This document shows, piece after piece, positions 46,183-60,900 of a stretch of DNA of 64,000 bases. The position numbers and the translations under genes were made by a program. Origin of the DNA: Crossaster papposus. Lineage: Eukaryota; Echinodermata; Asteroidea; Velatida; Solasteridae. The stretch covers positions 216,501-280,500 of the forward strand of contig JBAIAA010000252.1 in assembly GCA_037893245.1 (NCBI GenBank), in the 5' to 3' direction. A model generated the notes under the pieces. It was not told the DNA's origin. It did not search any database and worked only from the letters and a program-made list of their open reading frames with translations. Each line of letters starts with the position of its first letter. Within the stretch, counting starts at the first letter, position 1.

Positions 46183-49100
46183 GTAAGCAACCTCTTTTCT
46201 TCTCTATATATTTCATTCAGCGTTGATAACGACCCTGAGAGTCGTGGAAATTGGTTCTTGCGCCAGGAATGTTCGCGCTCAATGAGGCACAATCAATCTT
46301 AGAGATGATCAATCAATGACCTTGTGCTCTCCGCGGTGCTATTAAGACGGCAAAAGTTGACCAGGAACTGCCCCCCATCCCCCTTTTAGTACGGACGGGG
46401 CCTCATATTTTCATAAATAAAGAAACGCTTCTGGGACGGAACCTACTTACGGGTGATATATTGTCTGGCTTCAGTAATTATTTGTAACCGTTGTGACGCA
46501 ACTCGGGCAATCTATATCGCAATAAGGGAAAACCTATATTAATCTGGCTAGTTTAACCATGCTTTTCATTTACCAACATCACCTGTGTGATTTTCGCAAG
46601 GCTATGGCATCTCTAGGTGTGATCATCAAAAAAACCAACCTTGTTTCTTGAATGAAGGGGGGAAAGATCGGACCTGCTTCAGAAATGCAATCAAACCATG
46701 GCACTTAGTAGGGATTACCGCGCACTTAAAGGATATCATATGCGGAGGATATTACATCTCTGGCGCTACCCCTTGCTGCCGACGCTCTTAAAGCCCAGAG
46801 ATTTATTGGTTGTGTTTCTCCCACAGCCGGGCATGTTTTAGTTACAGGTACGAGAAATCATGTCAATATTTTCTCACCTCTTCTGATTAGTGCAATTCAG
46901 TAATGCCACCAACACTGCGTACATGTACGTGTATGTATACGCGAGAATGAAAAACCTCCGCAGTCTCCATTTCAATATTGAATTTAAAATATCGTCTCGA
47001 GTTTGATCGCGGTATTGTGTACGTATCTTAAAGCGCTGGAGAAACCGTGAGATTTATTAAAACGGAACGTGTAGTGAGAAGGAATGAACGAACCGACAGC
47101 TTGGTAAACATTCGGGCCTTTCTTCGTGAGTAGCCAGAGGCGTTATGTACAATGCCATTCATCAGGGGAAAATCTTAGACACCGGACAAAAAAAGCTTTA
47201 AAAAAGGAAAGGAAAAAAAACCAGGAAAAATACCGAATGACGTCTCGGTGAAAATAGAGAAGGAGACAAATAAACAATAATTATTGTTATGGTACGGGCA
47301 ATTATACGGAATAGTAGACATAACGAAAATAGTCGGGTTCATAGGCCTATAGATGCCACTCTGAATAATAGACAAGAGATAGAGCAAAATATTCAATACG
47401 ATTGTGATAAAAGTACTGAAAATCTGCGTTATTTAACATATGTTATTCATTGGACTGCATTGGTTAATATAGATATCCATGATAAATAAGGTTAATAATA
47501 GTATTCTTGTTGTAAATGTGAGAAAGGCTGTAAGCACCTGCAATATGAAGAGCGGAGAATTGACTTACGATAATGAAACAAGAAATGTTGCCATAGGAAA
47601 AAAGGATTTGCAGAGGAATTTACGATAATATCCAAAATGGCCTTAAGATTATAAACAGAAAACGGATAGTGTTTGATGTAAACAACTTGGCCAAATATTG
47701 AGGTCGGCAAGATGCGATTCATGTTCTATCCCCATCTGACCACATCACCTACGGTCTTCCCTCGATTGTTTTGAATTAACGGTAAATCTTCCCCTCTTCA
47801 CATAGAACAGAATCGGGTGGCTCCCAACGGAGCCTTGCCCGTTATACCGGAGACCCGCCCGAGGGTGCGTGAAACACGAGAGAACTATGGACCAGCGACC
47901 TCCGTTGGGATCATTTATGAAGCTCAAAGAGAAAAGGGAAAAAATATAGCCTGGGTGTGGTTAAAACAGCGAGGCACTGGGTAGTCTCTGTTCCTTGCTC
48001 TATTCTGAGATAGAGCGGGTTGGGAGGAGATAATAAACCCGGCAGCTTCGGCAGAAAACCCGGCAAGGTTAGGCTCCTGTGGCTCTGCCGATGATCCAAG
48101 GTTGAAAGATGATAAGTCCTTAGGTTCCGCGGGTATCCCCCCTTTTTTTGTCTTCCCTTCTTTCCCCATCGGTCGGAATTGATTGTCTGCGATTTGCTTG
48201 GGTAATAGCCCGCCGTACACACCGTCATGTCACATTATTCGCTTGTCAATTCAAAGATGACGCAGTGGAGGAAGTCAGTTCTCATTATCCGATGTCGATC
48301 CGCGGATCCTAGAGAAAAACCGATGGATTAAAAGCAACCCACATCCCTTCGTTTCGTCTGTCGCTCATCCTTGTTGGAGCAACTCGATCGCGATGAATTA
48401 AACGCTCGCAGTAGGGATCTCGCGTGAAACACGCGCGCTTCGCTTCTCAATAATTACACTTGTCGTAATGTAACTCTCATTAATGCGTTGCATGTCACTA
48501 TGCATTTAATATAACTCGGCGCGCTGACAGGCGAAGGATAAGAATTAAAAACTCATTTGTCTCAATTTATTTTGGAAGTAAAACCATACACTCCGCTAAG
48601 GGAGGAGCAAGTTGTTTACTCAATATGTGTGCTCTGTTTGTGCCATTTTCCTTATACATGTAGTGACTAAAACATGTCTTTAATTTTACCCAGACGGTTA
48701 AGGTATTTCACCCCATTGCACTGTGCATAAAACAAATAGAAACATGTACAGTATACAATGTATTAATAAAAACAAATCGCAATGGAAATAAAATCCTTAA
48801 TATAAATTAAAATATCCGCGTGTACCGCACCTTCAATCACGACACGCTCACGAGACAGTGAAGTCGTATTCACAGGACATTACTTGCGTATTACACAATC
48901 AAGGACATCTACTAATAGCCTCGCCACCTTTTGCCAAAGACTAGAACACTGTGCTTCTTGTGGCATACAAAGGGAGGGGAGGGGAAGGGGGGGGGGGGTG
49001 CGTGCGTGCGTTAGGCGTTAAGTAACAATAGTCCAGAGATAATGTATGGGAGGGTCCCTCGGTCTCATATCGTGCTGGGCATAGCTTGTAGTTCTCTAGA

Positions 49101-50345
49101 TGTAATGCCAATGCCCAGCCAGACGAAAACGAACAATTACCGATACAAAAATGTGAAAGGAATACAAATGATTTGGTTAATACAGGTGACGTGAATACAC
49201 CGTGTGATTGGATTTCTATACATTTTGTCACGTTCAAAAGTCCAAGTTTGAATGTAGCCAAGAATGACATTATTTGACTGACAATATTATCAATCAGCCA
49301 GTGCGGTAGAAATCATTGAGGCAATCACAAATGCAGCCGTGAAAAAATGCTTTCAAAAATAATATCATGTCAGAATAGCTCCGAAATATAATGACGTCAC
49401 GGTTTGTTTGCATTTAGGCTTTCTTGGTGACGCTCTTTCCCACCTGGCTCCCATAAGAAAACCAGGCATTAAAACGGACACCATGGAGGAAGCGGCGGGC
49501 ACCAGACTAACATTTAACGTGGTGTATATACACACACACATGCTGTAAATCTCCGGGGCCGTACTGTACAAGCACAAGTGGTACCCGTTATACACGCACG
49601 CCCTAAGAAAAACAAAAGCAGAGCCGAAATCCGGAACTATCGCACTGGAAAATATAGGGGCCTCCGGGTGTTAACTCTGCACTTGATCTCAGCTCGGGAC
49701 TATTTTTCATTAATAACTCTTCCTCCCTCAACCGGATTCCGAGGCTTTAATGCTCAATTTATTCATATGTTGGGGCCAGGACATTAAATCATGCCAAATC
49801 GCACAGAGCCGTTGCCTCATCGTGCATGGGTACGTTGATGTGTGCGTGTATGTTGGGCTGTAGCTAGGTGATGGGCCTGGGAGTTGTTTAGGCCTTGGCT
49901 CCTAACATAGGACGTTTGATAAATCACTCCTCAATTAACCATGGTTCCTGTCCGGTTGTTTAGTGTTCTATTTAATTAGGATATAAATTCACGGTTTGGG
50001 GTTTGATTGATAGTTCGCCTTCTCTTGAATGTTTTAAGTTACTGATCTTTCCATGCACGGCCTTGTTCATAGTCCTTTCAAGGAGGAATAGTCCTTTCGA
50101 CATGATGGGAACATTCTTGAAACATCAAACTTTGCTCTATGTTTTATGCATTGATATTGAGCGATAACACGACGAAGGTAGAATCTTGCAAATTGTGTTT
50201 TCAATTTTCGCATTTATAACCAATCGGTAATTTTGCAGCCAATTGTTGGCCGATTTTGCTACAATTCGCCTATTAGAAAACCAAGACACGTTTATATTAT
50301 AATTCTAAAACTAATAGTATCTTCAACCAAAAGTGTTGCCATTTT

Positions 50346-50376
50346 GGGGAGGGGGTGGGTGGGTGGGGGAGGGGGG
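50346..50376 (+). other. G-quadruplex motif
   Basis: Six runs of three or more G separated by single A or T: GGGG-A-GGGGG-T-GGG-T-GGG-T-GGGGG-A-GGGGGG. Single-base loops predict a very stable parallel quadruplex. Confidence 0.75.
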
Positions 50377-53300
50377 TACTATGTAAAAAGGTTGTAAATA
50401 TGGTGAGTACAATCTCATCAACGTTGCCAAGAATTGTGGTTGAACAGTGGTGGTCACAAACCAATTATTGCCTTTTTTAAGCCTACCGGGTCTTTCTTCA
50501 CTCTTTCTTCATTTCTTTACCAACCTTGTCGCAACGTCTCTCTGGTGTCTACGTATTAAGCCAGCGTTATTCGTATGTCTGTCATCTGGGGTGGTTTTAA
50601 TAATGTCTGTCTGACATTGTGGTGCTTATAGCCAGTACATGTCAACGGACGGGTGGTCTGTCTGTCTGTCCGTCGAGCTGTCTACATTTCTATGAACTTG
50701 CGACGGCTTGCATGTATTTTGGATGTCAATCATTACAGGATCAGTTCTCTGAAAGTTGATTCCTTTTTGTTGCGTTGTTTGGCTTAAATGTCGTCCCTTA
50801 ATATCTTTGCTGTAATTATTTACTCAAATGATATTTTGTTTGATGTCTGCATCTTTGGCTGACAGTGACACAACCCCATTTTTGCAATGTGGCCCTAATA
50901 CGCCATCTAAGATAGAAAATTCCACCTCTATTTGTTCAGAAGCAAATTAAACTGCAGTTTCCTCTTTCAAGCCCAAGCCTCCCCAGCCCGTTCTTTTTAG
51001 TTGAGCCCTTTTCCAATGATCAATAACTACACAACAGTGCACACGACCAGAGTCTTAAATCAATGGCAAGTACCATGCTTCGTTCCCAGGTCATATTATT
51101 CTAAGCACCGGGGTCCTAGTATACATCCAGAAACGTGCCAAGACGTTGTCAACGGAGCCTCGCCAATTCCTGATGCGATTGCACGACTGAAATTATTATC
51201 AACGCCCCGGCGACTTTGACTGAGGCCCGTGCAAGCGTACATGTATATGACTTATGAAAAACCGTGCCCTATCTCCCTCCCAGAAAACCCATTCTGGTAA
51301 TATTTCAGAGCGGAATCTCGGCATGAGATCGACACCCCCTCAGACAAAAGATTCGTCTCCCTGCTTAAGATTTCAAAATGCTGTCGTGTTTCCCCCCTCT
51401 CTGTATGGCTCTGTCACGATTCTGTACGACACAGGCAGGTGTCTTGCGGTACATGTCATGTTTTCAGCCTGTATATACCGTACAAGAACCTCGGCAGCGT
51501 AAGCAGAAATCTATCAAGGGGATTGGGAACGGCTGCTAGCGCTCGATCGGAGTTTTGATGTTTACCAAGCCATTTGCTAGTCAGTGATGCCCTGCTACTC
51601 CTTAGGGAGGCAAAGAGGACAAGAGGGGAGGGTTGAATGAGGCAAGTCTCAGGCAGTGTAAAGAGGCAAACGACGATGGATGGGGATGCCTCGAAAACAA
51701 CGGTGTCTTGCAGCAGAGAGGGGGAGAGCTAGAGAGGAACGCTGATTGTTTCAGGAGAGAGACTGATGACAAGAGAGGTGTATACAGAGGGCAAATAGAA
51801 GGAGAGATGAACTACGAGAAAACTGCCCCAACGAAAGACAAACTCGGCTTCGGGAGGAAACTGGAGAAAGAACAGGGCGAGACGGAGATTTGCTGAAGAG
51901 GAAAATGAGCCACGCGTGGACAGAGTTTCTTGGTGAAAACATCTTCTGCGGGGTAATCGAAAGTAGTAGAAAAGAAATAAAAAAGTATACTTGAATGAAG
52001 ATTTAATATAACTGCTAAAAACGACCCCCCCCCCCCCCCCCCCCCTTCCCGACTAAAAACAGATCCTTGTGATCGAAAGTGTAAATACTTGTATTGAACT
52101 GCCTTATAATGTTTCAACAATCAAGGAAATGATTTTAAAGATGTGGCAGATACCAAGAAAGGCTGAAAAGCTCAGTGGAAATCACAATGACGTCGTATAT
52201 TACGAATGGCTAAGTAAATATTCTATATCACTTTGCTCTTAGCATTTCTGACCCAAAGTTATGTTTTTTTAGAGCGTGGTCGTCAGAGAAAGGAAAGCTT
52301 TTGACAAACAAGACGACCAACAGTGGAAACAATTAGAGAAACGCGGACAAGGTCACGGGAAGAGCTTAATTGACCTAGATGAAGCCGGATTTGACCTTTC
52401 GGAAAATTGCGGCGCGCTTCACCTGTTCTTCGCCGGTATCCATGGCAACCCTCCTCTCCGCTGTACTTTTAAATTGTTGACATTTTTCTGCGTGGTTTCT
52501 CCTTAGTCTGTCGTCTCTTCCTGTCTTTCTGTTTTCTCTCATGGAATGCCCACCTTGCCATCCTGTGTTTAAGGCCTTCTTTAATATTATTAGGTGTTTT
52601 GTCTATCAAAATCGTAACTTATCAGTTTGCGCTTTGAAAACATAAAAACACATACTTATTCAAATTGTAGAGCCTATAGTCTCAAAATGGTTGACCGTGT
52701 AAAGTCCCTAGGGCCCCGATTGCAGGTAAAATATGACATAAAACAGTTTAGAGTGATAGAAATGCCAAACAACCCACACAAATCTTGAAATTGGTTAGAA
52801 TTTGAGAGCTATTGTGACTTTTGTATTAACAACTCTTTTACCTTACCTAAATTGCCACAGACCCAAATAAAGTTAGTCTGACTCGAATCTTGAGCAGTGT
52901 GACTGGAGTTGGGTCCGGTCGATGATACTGTAATGTAATTTCGTTGGTTAAAATGGATTTGGTTAACAAATCTTTAATAACGAAGTTCGTTTGAATCTTG
53001 TAATACGAGTTGCCGGGGTAAAGGTCTGATGTCAATGCGCCTGTAAAGGAATGTTTGTGCTTTTTCTGTTTTCATCGCACCAGCACCAACTTGGGCGTGC
53101 TTAAGGTCGAATTAATTTCCATATTTCCAGCTTAACTGAAAAGTCTTAAGGCCCGCTGCCTTAACGCTCACCTGACCTCGGGAACCAAACAGTAAAACCC
53201 ATTCACTCTTTCCTTGCATGCCCACACACACTAGAGAGATGAAAAATATGAACTCCTATGCTTAATACATCACCCCCTGGAGCATGAGATAAGTGCCAAG

Positions 53301-56300
53301 CTCGGGCCTGGGCCTCCCTGCTTTCTTTATCTTAGGAGAATTATATTATAGAGCCCATGGGCTAGAGGGATGCCGCGTCGATACAGCACGCCCGAGGAGC
53401 CTTTCATCATTAGAAGTCCAATTACACCAGCGGGGAAAAAGGAAGGAATTGGAATATTTTCCATCCATGTCAGTCTTTTAACCGTCCGGTGCGAGGACAA
53501 AAAAAGAGGAAAAAGAAAATGCAAGGGGAAGCAGTTCAACACTCGTGTTTCTCGCCCTGGGCGAGGCGTAGGGTGCTGCATATCAAGTCCCAATAGACCA
53601 GATCGCAGTCAGCCACTGTGTTCTCCCCCCAACTAACATCGACGCGGATTACGCTCTCACATTTCGGCAGGAATCAATCATGATCGATGTTTGTTTTTTC
53701 CCTCCAACAGAACGATTTTTTTTGTTTATTCATTTCTCTTTATTCCTGTTTGGTGTTTTTGTTATCTTTAATCCTTCATCCTACTCCGCGGTCTTCCCTT
53801 GGGGGGAGTCTGGCAGAAAATTAGCGCAATTAAATGATTCTTTTGATAATAGGCGGCTGTGTTTGTCACGGTGTGTGACAACATTTGCATTGGTAGCGGG
53901 TGAGTCACAAAGTGTCGTCTGTGCGGCCGGACCCGCCCTGGCTGGTATACGCTACACCGCGCGTATCAACCCGACGCTTCTTCACCGAAATGAAAACGGC
54001 GTAAATTCACCTTGAAATGATCGCGTTGTTTGGAGAGGACGGTTGAGCGGTGTCATCTCGCTATACAACCTCTCAAGAGACTAGAACTGATCCCCCGTCA
54101 GTTTTCTTTGTCAATCCCAGATCGTCATCTCTTCCGACTGGTAGACGGGTGGTATATCGAGCTCAGCCCCAGGCCAGATGAGCCGGTCACGCATGACGTT
54201 TTAATAAGGACGGCTTATGACGCCATATGAAAACATAATGACAAAACACTTTGGCAGATTTCGTATCTGAAGCTGTGTCCACAGCCGGCGGCAGGGTTTA
54301 AATATCAGCATCTGGCTCACGTGACCAGGGTTTTACAGGTGGCGATTTCAAAATAACTTAAACAACTTCACAGCCCTCGCAGGTTAGTGTTAATTGCGCT
54401 GAACCAAATTAGTCCAGAGTTTTGTTTATGTTGTTCGAAGTTTGAAACAGTTAGGGCAACGGCGTTGGATAGGCTGTCGCCGTCATTTTAAGTAGTGTGA
54501 GAGTAGTAACCTATGAAACCAAAAATGTAGTTATTACAAACACACAATGTATCCTTAGGGGCACCTTAGCGTAATGTGTAATTCCTTAAAGAGACAAGCA
54601 GAATTAGAGAGACATTTCAGTCCCCTTAATGCCACAGTTCAGAGGCAACACTTTACTGTCGCACATAGGCTAGATCGATTGCTCGTGAACCAAAATATAA
54701 ATACATTGTGTACAACAACATTCATTGGGGTTATAGGGCATGAAAGTTAAGACAAATGTGTGGACATGTCTATGGTAAAGTCTTCCTAAAGTTGGGTCTG
54801 ATACCAAACATTCTATATCAACTAATAAAACTAGAGGATCTTTCAAAACAAAAATTGACATTTTGTAATGGTTCTTGCTTCATCGCTATAATGGATCAAT
54901 GAATCAAAGACGAAATGGCAACACTGTCTCTCTTTAATAATTAATGCTAATGGTGAACTGCACGCATAACCTGCACGATAAAGAAAACTTGACTTGCTCA
55001 TGGGGAATTTATGTTTATACCTCCTAAACTGTACCCCAAAATTCGATTTCAGTAACTTAATGCCGGCAATAATTCAAAATACCCCCTCCCAAAAGAGGCT
55101 TTTGGTATAACTGCAGGAAAACTCGCTTTAACTATTTACGGGCCTTTGAAGTTCCGAGTAGGCGGAAGTTCTCTTGAACGCTGCGAACGTGATTTGTTCA
55201 TCCAACCTCGAGTCACGTAGAACTCCCATTATTTCTGCTCCCTTACTCCCGTTCATTCTATTCGTGACCGGGGCGCACATAAACATCTCCCCTGCTTTAA
55301 TGTGTCAACGAGTGCACGCGCCATTTTTGCAGCGGTGGGTCGTATAAGGCTTACCTTTTTCGAATCCCAAAACGCTCTTCACAGTTGCTACTTGGACCAA
55401 TTTCATAAAGCTGCCGAGCACAAACATTTTGCTTGGCACAAAAAGTCTTTCTCAGTAAGATCGGGTTTCCAGCCAAAACTCCATGTGCTTTACATGCTAA
55501 GAAAAAAAATCATTTGAAAAATTAGGTTTGTAACCCTGTTTTTGCCAAGAAAGAATTTTCTTTCAGGGCAGGGCAACTGTACCAGCGGCGTTAGGTGTGT
55601 ACACGTTCGTCTCTTCATAACTTCCAGTGCACACCATACCCGTTCGCAAACTTCTTGCCCCTCGGAGCAGTGCATACGTAGGCCCCTAACCCTAGCCCTC
55701 AAGCGGGTATATTCCTAAACTACCACCCCAAACCGACTGATAAACACCCCCTTAAATACTGAACACCGACTCCCCAAAGAACCCTCTCACTTCCTCCATC
55801 CGGAAAAGAATTGTTCAAGACGTTCTCTTCTTGTGCCTCATCCCAAGTGGCCTCTTGCCGGGGGTGAGCCTCCGCGGTAACAGCCCAACGCGGCACTTGA
55901 GGAGAGACTTCAAAAAGCCTCGAGAGATTTCTACAATCCATGTCCGTTATTTCAAGGGTTGTGTAGTGCATAGAGAAAGGTACGCGTAAGAGGGGGTGGT
56001 GAGCGTACTTGCCACACCCTCCCTACGATAGCCATTCGGTGTACGAAATTAAATGACTGGGAATCGTTGCATGACGTCAAAGGGTCCTGAATGCATCATA
56101 CGTGCTGTTTCGAAAAGAGCACTGTCCACCTGAATCGTTTCACATGGGAAACGGGCCTAAAAAGAAGCATCCGCGAAATGTAAGCGCCTTAACCAGCGAA
56201 ATGTAAGCCCTTGTTGTATGGGGCTAAAGAGCGCCCTCTCCTGTTAGTTTACGAGTTTCTGTCAGCAAAGTTGTCATGAAATCTCACTCCTGTGTTCTCG

Positions 56301-57439
56301 TAATGTGATGGGCCGGCTCTCGGCGTCCCACGTGACTACCACTGTTCTAATGACTGAGCATGCGCAAAATGAGTCTATATTTAAGTCCAAATTTAACTGT
56401 GCTGCTGGGCATGTTCTTTATGGTCTCTTTAATCGTTGTCTGTCACGGGTTTGAGTGACGTGCTACAACTTCCTAATGGTTCGTTTAGCAGTGAATGCGC
56501 GTGTGTTCCGTATACGGTGAAGGTGTTTAGAATAGTTAGCCATTACTGGCGTATAATAAACGGTGCATTTACTAACTGACCGGCAGACGGCTAAGTATTG
56601 CCCATCAAAACATTTATTTCATTAAAGACCGCGCAATTTTGCTGAGGTTTCAAGGATTTGTGCTTATCTATAAATTCGCGCAATTGGTTGAAAACTTAGA
56701 TATTTTGAGGAAATGTTGGCCTAATGTTCACAAAAATGCAAGGTTATCACCTTGCAAACCTTATTTTTTGAGAAAATTTAGATATTTTGAGAAAAACTGA
56801 CTTATGGCACCCTGTAGCACGGAGAACAAAACGCATTCCAACACTTCATCCACGGTTGGCCTTATAAATTACCTAGGTTTCCCCCCATGTCTCATCGGTG
56901 CCGCCCCTGGCGCACAAATTGGCCAATTTTGTTTGCTCTAACCGGAGCTGCGAGGCGGCCGTGTGATGTCCTCACAACGTAGGTCCAGGGCCCCTGACAA
57001 GGCGGCGCGGGCCCAGGCAAGTCGCCGCGACTCTTCGCGGGGAAAATCGGGGGTAATTGCCTATTTTAACCCATCTCCGGGGACCGGCGAGTATTGAGCG
57101 GGCGTGTACTCGACATCCCACGGGTGTAAACGTAGATGCCAACCTGTCTTAACACGAGGCCGAAAATGAGCCCAATTATATTATCTGAATCCCGGGACCT
57201 CTTTTCCCCAAATATTATTTAAGCCGGATGCATTACTATATACTGTAACATTACTGTAACATGCATGGGTGATGCGTATAGTGCAGAGAGTCTACTTGAA
57301 TGTCTGAGACGTGCTCAGATTTCCTTATTATGCAGGTATACCTCAACAAAGCTGCTGTATTATATACGCATTAAGGCAAGCCGACAAAACTGGCCCAGAT
57401 CAATCTCATCACGCCGCGTACGTAATAAGGCGTCAAAGT

Positions 57440-57922
57440 TTAAAGGGGTACTATGTCCTGAAATCGCCCAATTGGGCTACAAAATGCATTTTTGAACCAA
57501 ATCAGAAAGATCATTTAGAAGTAGGATATATACATTCACACAACCATCCTGTTGTTGTGTTATTCATGTGTAAAACGAGTTTCGGGGGTCAAAAAAGTGA
57601 CCCTCAAAGAGCTGTTTGGGTGTATTCTGATTCCAGCCAGAAAGTGTTCGCTTTTTGCGGACGTGTAAGAAACCACATTTGTGCATTGGTGCCGTGTGCA
57701 ATTTATGGGAAACACACAACGTGTATCGTACATTGCATGAAAACGACAGGAAAAACGTATACACGTCGTGTTTGGTGTAAACAACCGGGTTTTCCCCGGG
57801 TTTTTTTCTCGGGAACGGTAAGACATTCGGTTGGTTTCCTTTCAACCATATGTTTGAAATAGTTAAAGTAAACAATTCAAAACATGACATTTGGGGGATT
57901 TTAGGTCATAGTACCCCTTTAA
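57440..57922. mobile_element. TTAA-flanked MITE
   Basis: Inverted termini AGGGGTACTATG at 57444 and its complement ending at 57918 enclose 475 bp. TTAA flanks each end (57440-57443 and 57919-57922), the target duplication of piggyBac- and Kolobok-type elements. Similarity continues inward weakly (CCTGAAATCGCCCAA against CCTAAAATCCCCCAA). It contains no intact transposase; open frames inside it are by-products. Confidence 0.82.
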
Positions 57923-60900
57923 GTCCCCTTGCTTTATAATATCATACCACGGAGGTAGACTTGTTAAGAGGCTGCGGATAATAAATGTGTGGACATACAC
58001 GTCCGAAATAGCCGCCCGTGCGCCCCCACGTCTATTAACGTGATGATAAATAATAGACACAATCTCCAGCCTGAGTGAAATGAAACCGTGAGGGCTTCTT
58101 TCATATCGCCCGCGGCGTTTCATGACTCGCAGGGAACAAAAACAAAACACAGAATTGTGAGTAATGACAAAATGTAATAACCATGCAGAGCGTTGATGAA
58201 AACAGGAAAACAGTTAAACATTAGAGTTTATTTTTACCTTAAAATAAAGATCTGCAGGTGCTGTCAATGTTCTATAAGGCTAGATGATAGACGCCAACAG
58301 ACCGGCTTGGAAGTCATCAATTAAGTCACCTTTAGTGAGATAACAGGTGTTTGTTTATATCTTGAGAGCATCATACATGTAGATATTATCACGCATTGTG
58401 TTGTCAGATGTAAACCTTTGGAAGAGCGTTTTGATTACTCACGCGATTAGAGGTTGTTGGTAACAAAAATGACTATTCAACTGATATCTTACCTTGATAC
58501 TCGCTTTCTTATGCCTAACTGTAAATGGGTAATGTATTAAATGTATAATATCCAACATTATTTCGGTAGACCGGATCTTCTGAAGGTGGATTGTAGTTTA
58601 GTCCTATGGCTTTACATGATATTACTGTTGGTCTTTTTAACGTTTCCTTGGTCTCGCTATTTCTTCAGGCGGCGCACTTTATACGAGTTTATTATATATA
58701 TTTTTCGTGAGACGTTTTTTCTTCTAATTTGGGACCCCATTTGTGTACTTTCCAAAGTGGTTTTGTTTCTTGGATTGCAAAACAGAGGACGGTGGGACCT
58801 TTTATTGAAAGAGGTACATGTGTATGGAAGACAGAAAAAATAGAAGAAGAACAAATTTAGGCCAAGTGATGTGGAAACCCCAAGGGGTTCTCAACTCAAC
58901 AGTGTCACAAAAACATGTTCGATAATCCGGACGAGATAATGGATTCTAGCGCCTCTCCCCGCTTTGATGTTTGGGCAAAAATATTGGCGGGCATCCGTCG
59001 TAGATCGCAGTGGTATAATATCCGGCGCTTTGGCGCGTGAAAAAAATGCCGCGCGTAAAAAATCAAGCGCGCGTGACACTAGCCGACGCGCACGCGAAGA
59101 TTTGCGAGTGGTATAACCGCTATAGTGTTTTTTTTGTCTTTTGCCCGGTTCGCCCCTTAATCGTAGCTTAGGGGGAGGATCGCAAACGTTTAGGTTCGTG
59201 TAAGGGAACACCCTAGCTGGATTGGGCGGATAATATCCAATGTTTAAAGGAGTCCTTATTGATCCAGGGGAATTATCAGGAACTGCCTAGACTGTTTAAC
59301 ATCAAAATAAAATACCGCTAGGCAATTTGGGAGATAAAAATCGGGGTGGTTTTAACCGTCTAAAGGGGGAGATTTGGTAATTTCATTTTGTAGAGGCTTA
59401 GAGCGGTCGCCCGTTGTTAAAATACTGCAAGGCTTGTGTGGGGGTTTATATTTGGTATGGCTTTCTGAGATTCCGTAATGCAAAACCCATTACTATAATG
59501 ACTTGGTTCGGGAAAATTTGGAGAGAAGGCGTGGACTTGAGCTATGAGCGCAAATTGGATTTAGTTTTGTATGCATCATGTACCTTGGAAAACTGCATAT
59601 CTAAATTCATTTCCAACCTTTAGAAAGATAATTTGGTATTTCAACCTTTAGACAAATAATTTGGTATTTCAAGCACTTTGATTTGGTTGTTGATATCTTA
59701 GTGACTACAGTTATAGGCCTATACCTGTTAGCAATTTTTTTATTAAATTTTTAAATTTTATTTACCATCAAGAACTTGTATAATTATTAATTATTGTAAT
59801 ATTGTATAACCTCATTTTGCCCCGCAAGGCGCGCAATTATACTATGTTTAATAATTTATTTACAACTTTGTGAGCCGCATTAATTTTCCATTTGATGACA
59901 TTCATGTAGGCGTTTCAAGTTTTAACTGTTTATATACTGTAGCACACGTTTCTATGTTGTAAACCGCTAACACCAATATCGCGTTATAAATCATTATTGT
60001 TTCTCGCTCGGGCGTCATGACATTTCGACTTAACTTGAACGCTGTTTCGATGTACGGAGGCACAATCCTACTCGTTAATATTCTGCCCCCGACCCCAAAC
60101 CCCGTGTCAGTGAATTAAAAATCAATCAGGAAGTTGCTCTATTGATCATTTTTGGGAGAAGGGGGGAAATCCAATGAATATTCTGTAGGAATTTTTTTTC
60201 ATTTTGTGGTACATGATCAAACAAATGCGCACGATCGCCGGTACCGCGTTTCCTGAAATCCCACGATGGCTGGGGGCGAAACTCGCATTCCTTCACTCTA
60301 GCTCTCTGCTAGTCAGGCTTAGGGCAGTTAAGACGAAAGACGTGCACGTCCGTGTAAATAGGAAACGCGTATATATATGAGGCTGTATAGAGGCGGTTCA
60401 ATGTCCCAGCTTCGCCCGTTTAAAATAATATTTCAGTTTATATTCCGTTATCAGTAGTGGTGTGATATTTATTACGAGTGAAACAAAGAACAAACTTTGA
60501 TTCCAATACCGGTAAACTAAACTAAACAAAACCAATAAAAGACGACTTTAAAACCAACAATCTTCAAATCCTTTCAAATAAGCAGCAAAAACATCAACAC
60601 TAAACAACTCAAACAATACGCACGAAGAAAAACAACTGAAATTAATAAACATCTGCACCAACATGCCAACGAAGAAATCTTTATTTATCAAATGTATCAA
60701 ACTTAACCCAATCTCATTGCTTAACGGAGTTCACAAACGGCGTGATGGATCGTGTACACGTTAATAGATGAACAGTTCTCCTGGAAAAATACTCCGTCAC
60801 GAATCGGGGTCAGCGCTGAGGGCGAGACCAAAATAGCGCAGGGAAAATAATCGAGTATAATGACAGGCCAGGATAGTTGGACATTAACCAACGACTTTCC

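Larger units (their letters stand above)
45382..57439. other. Gene-poor stretch
   Basis: No convincing gene. Contains the isolated candidate exon above, a G12 tract (48987-48998), a strong G-quadruplex motif (50346-50376), a purine-rich segment (51600-51900) and a C21 tract (52025-52045). One TAGGCCTA at 47342. Confidence 0.4.

Noticed and set aside
57311-57890. Frames of 108-183 codons on both strands
   Set aside because: They lie mostly inside the TTAA-flanked MITE and cross its boundary; no transposase motif.
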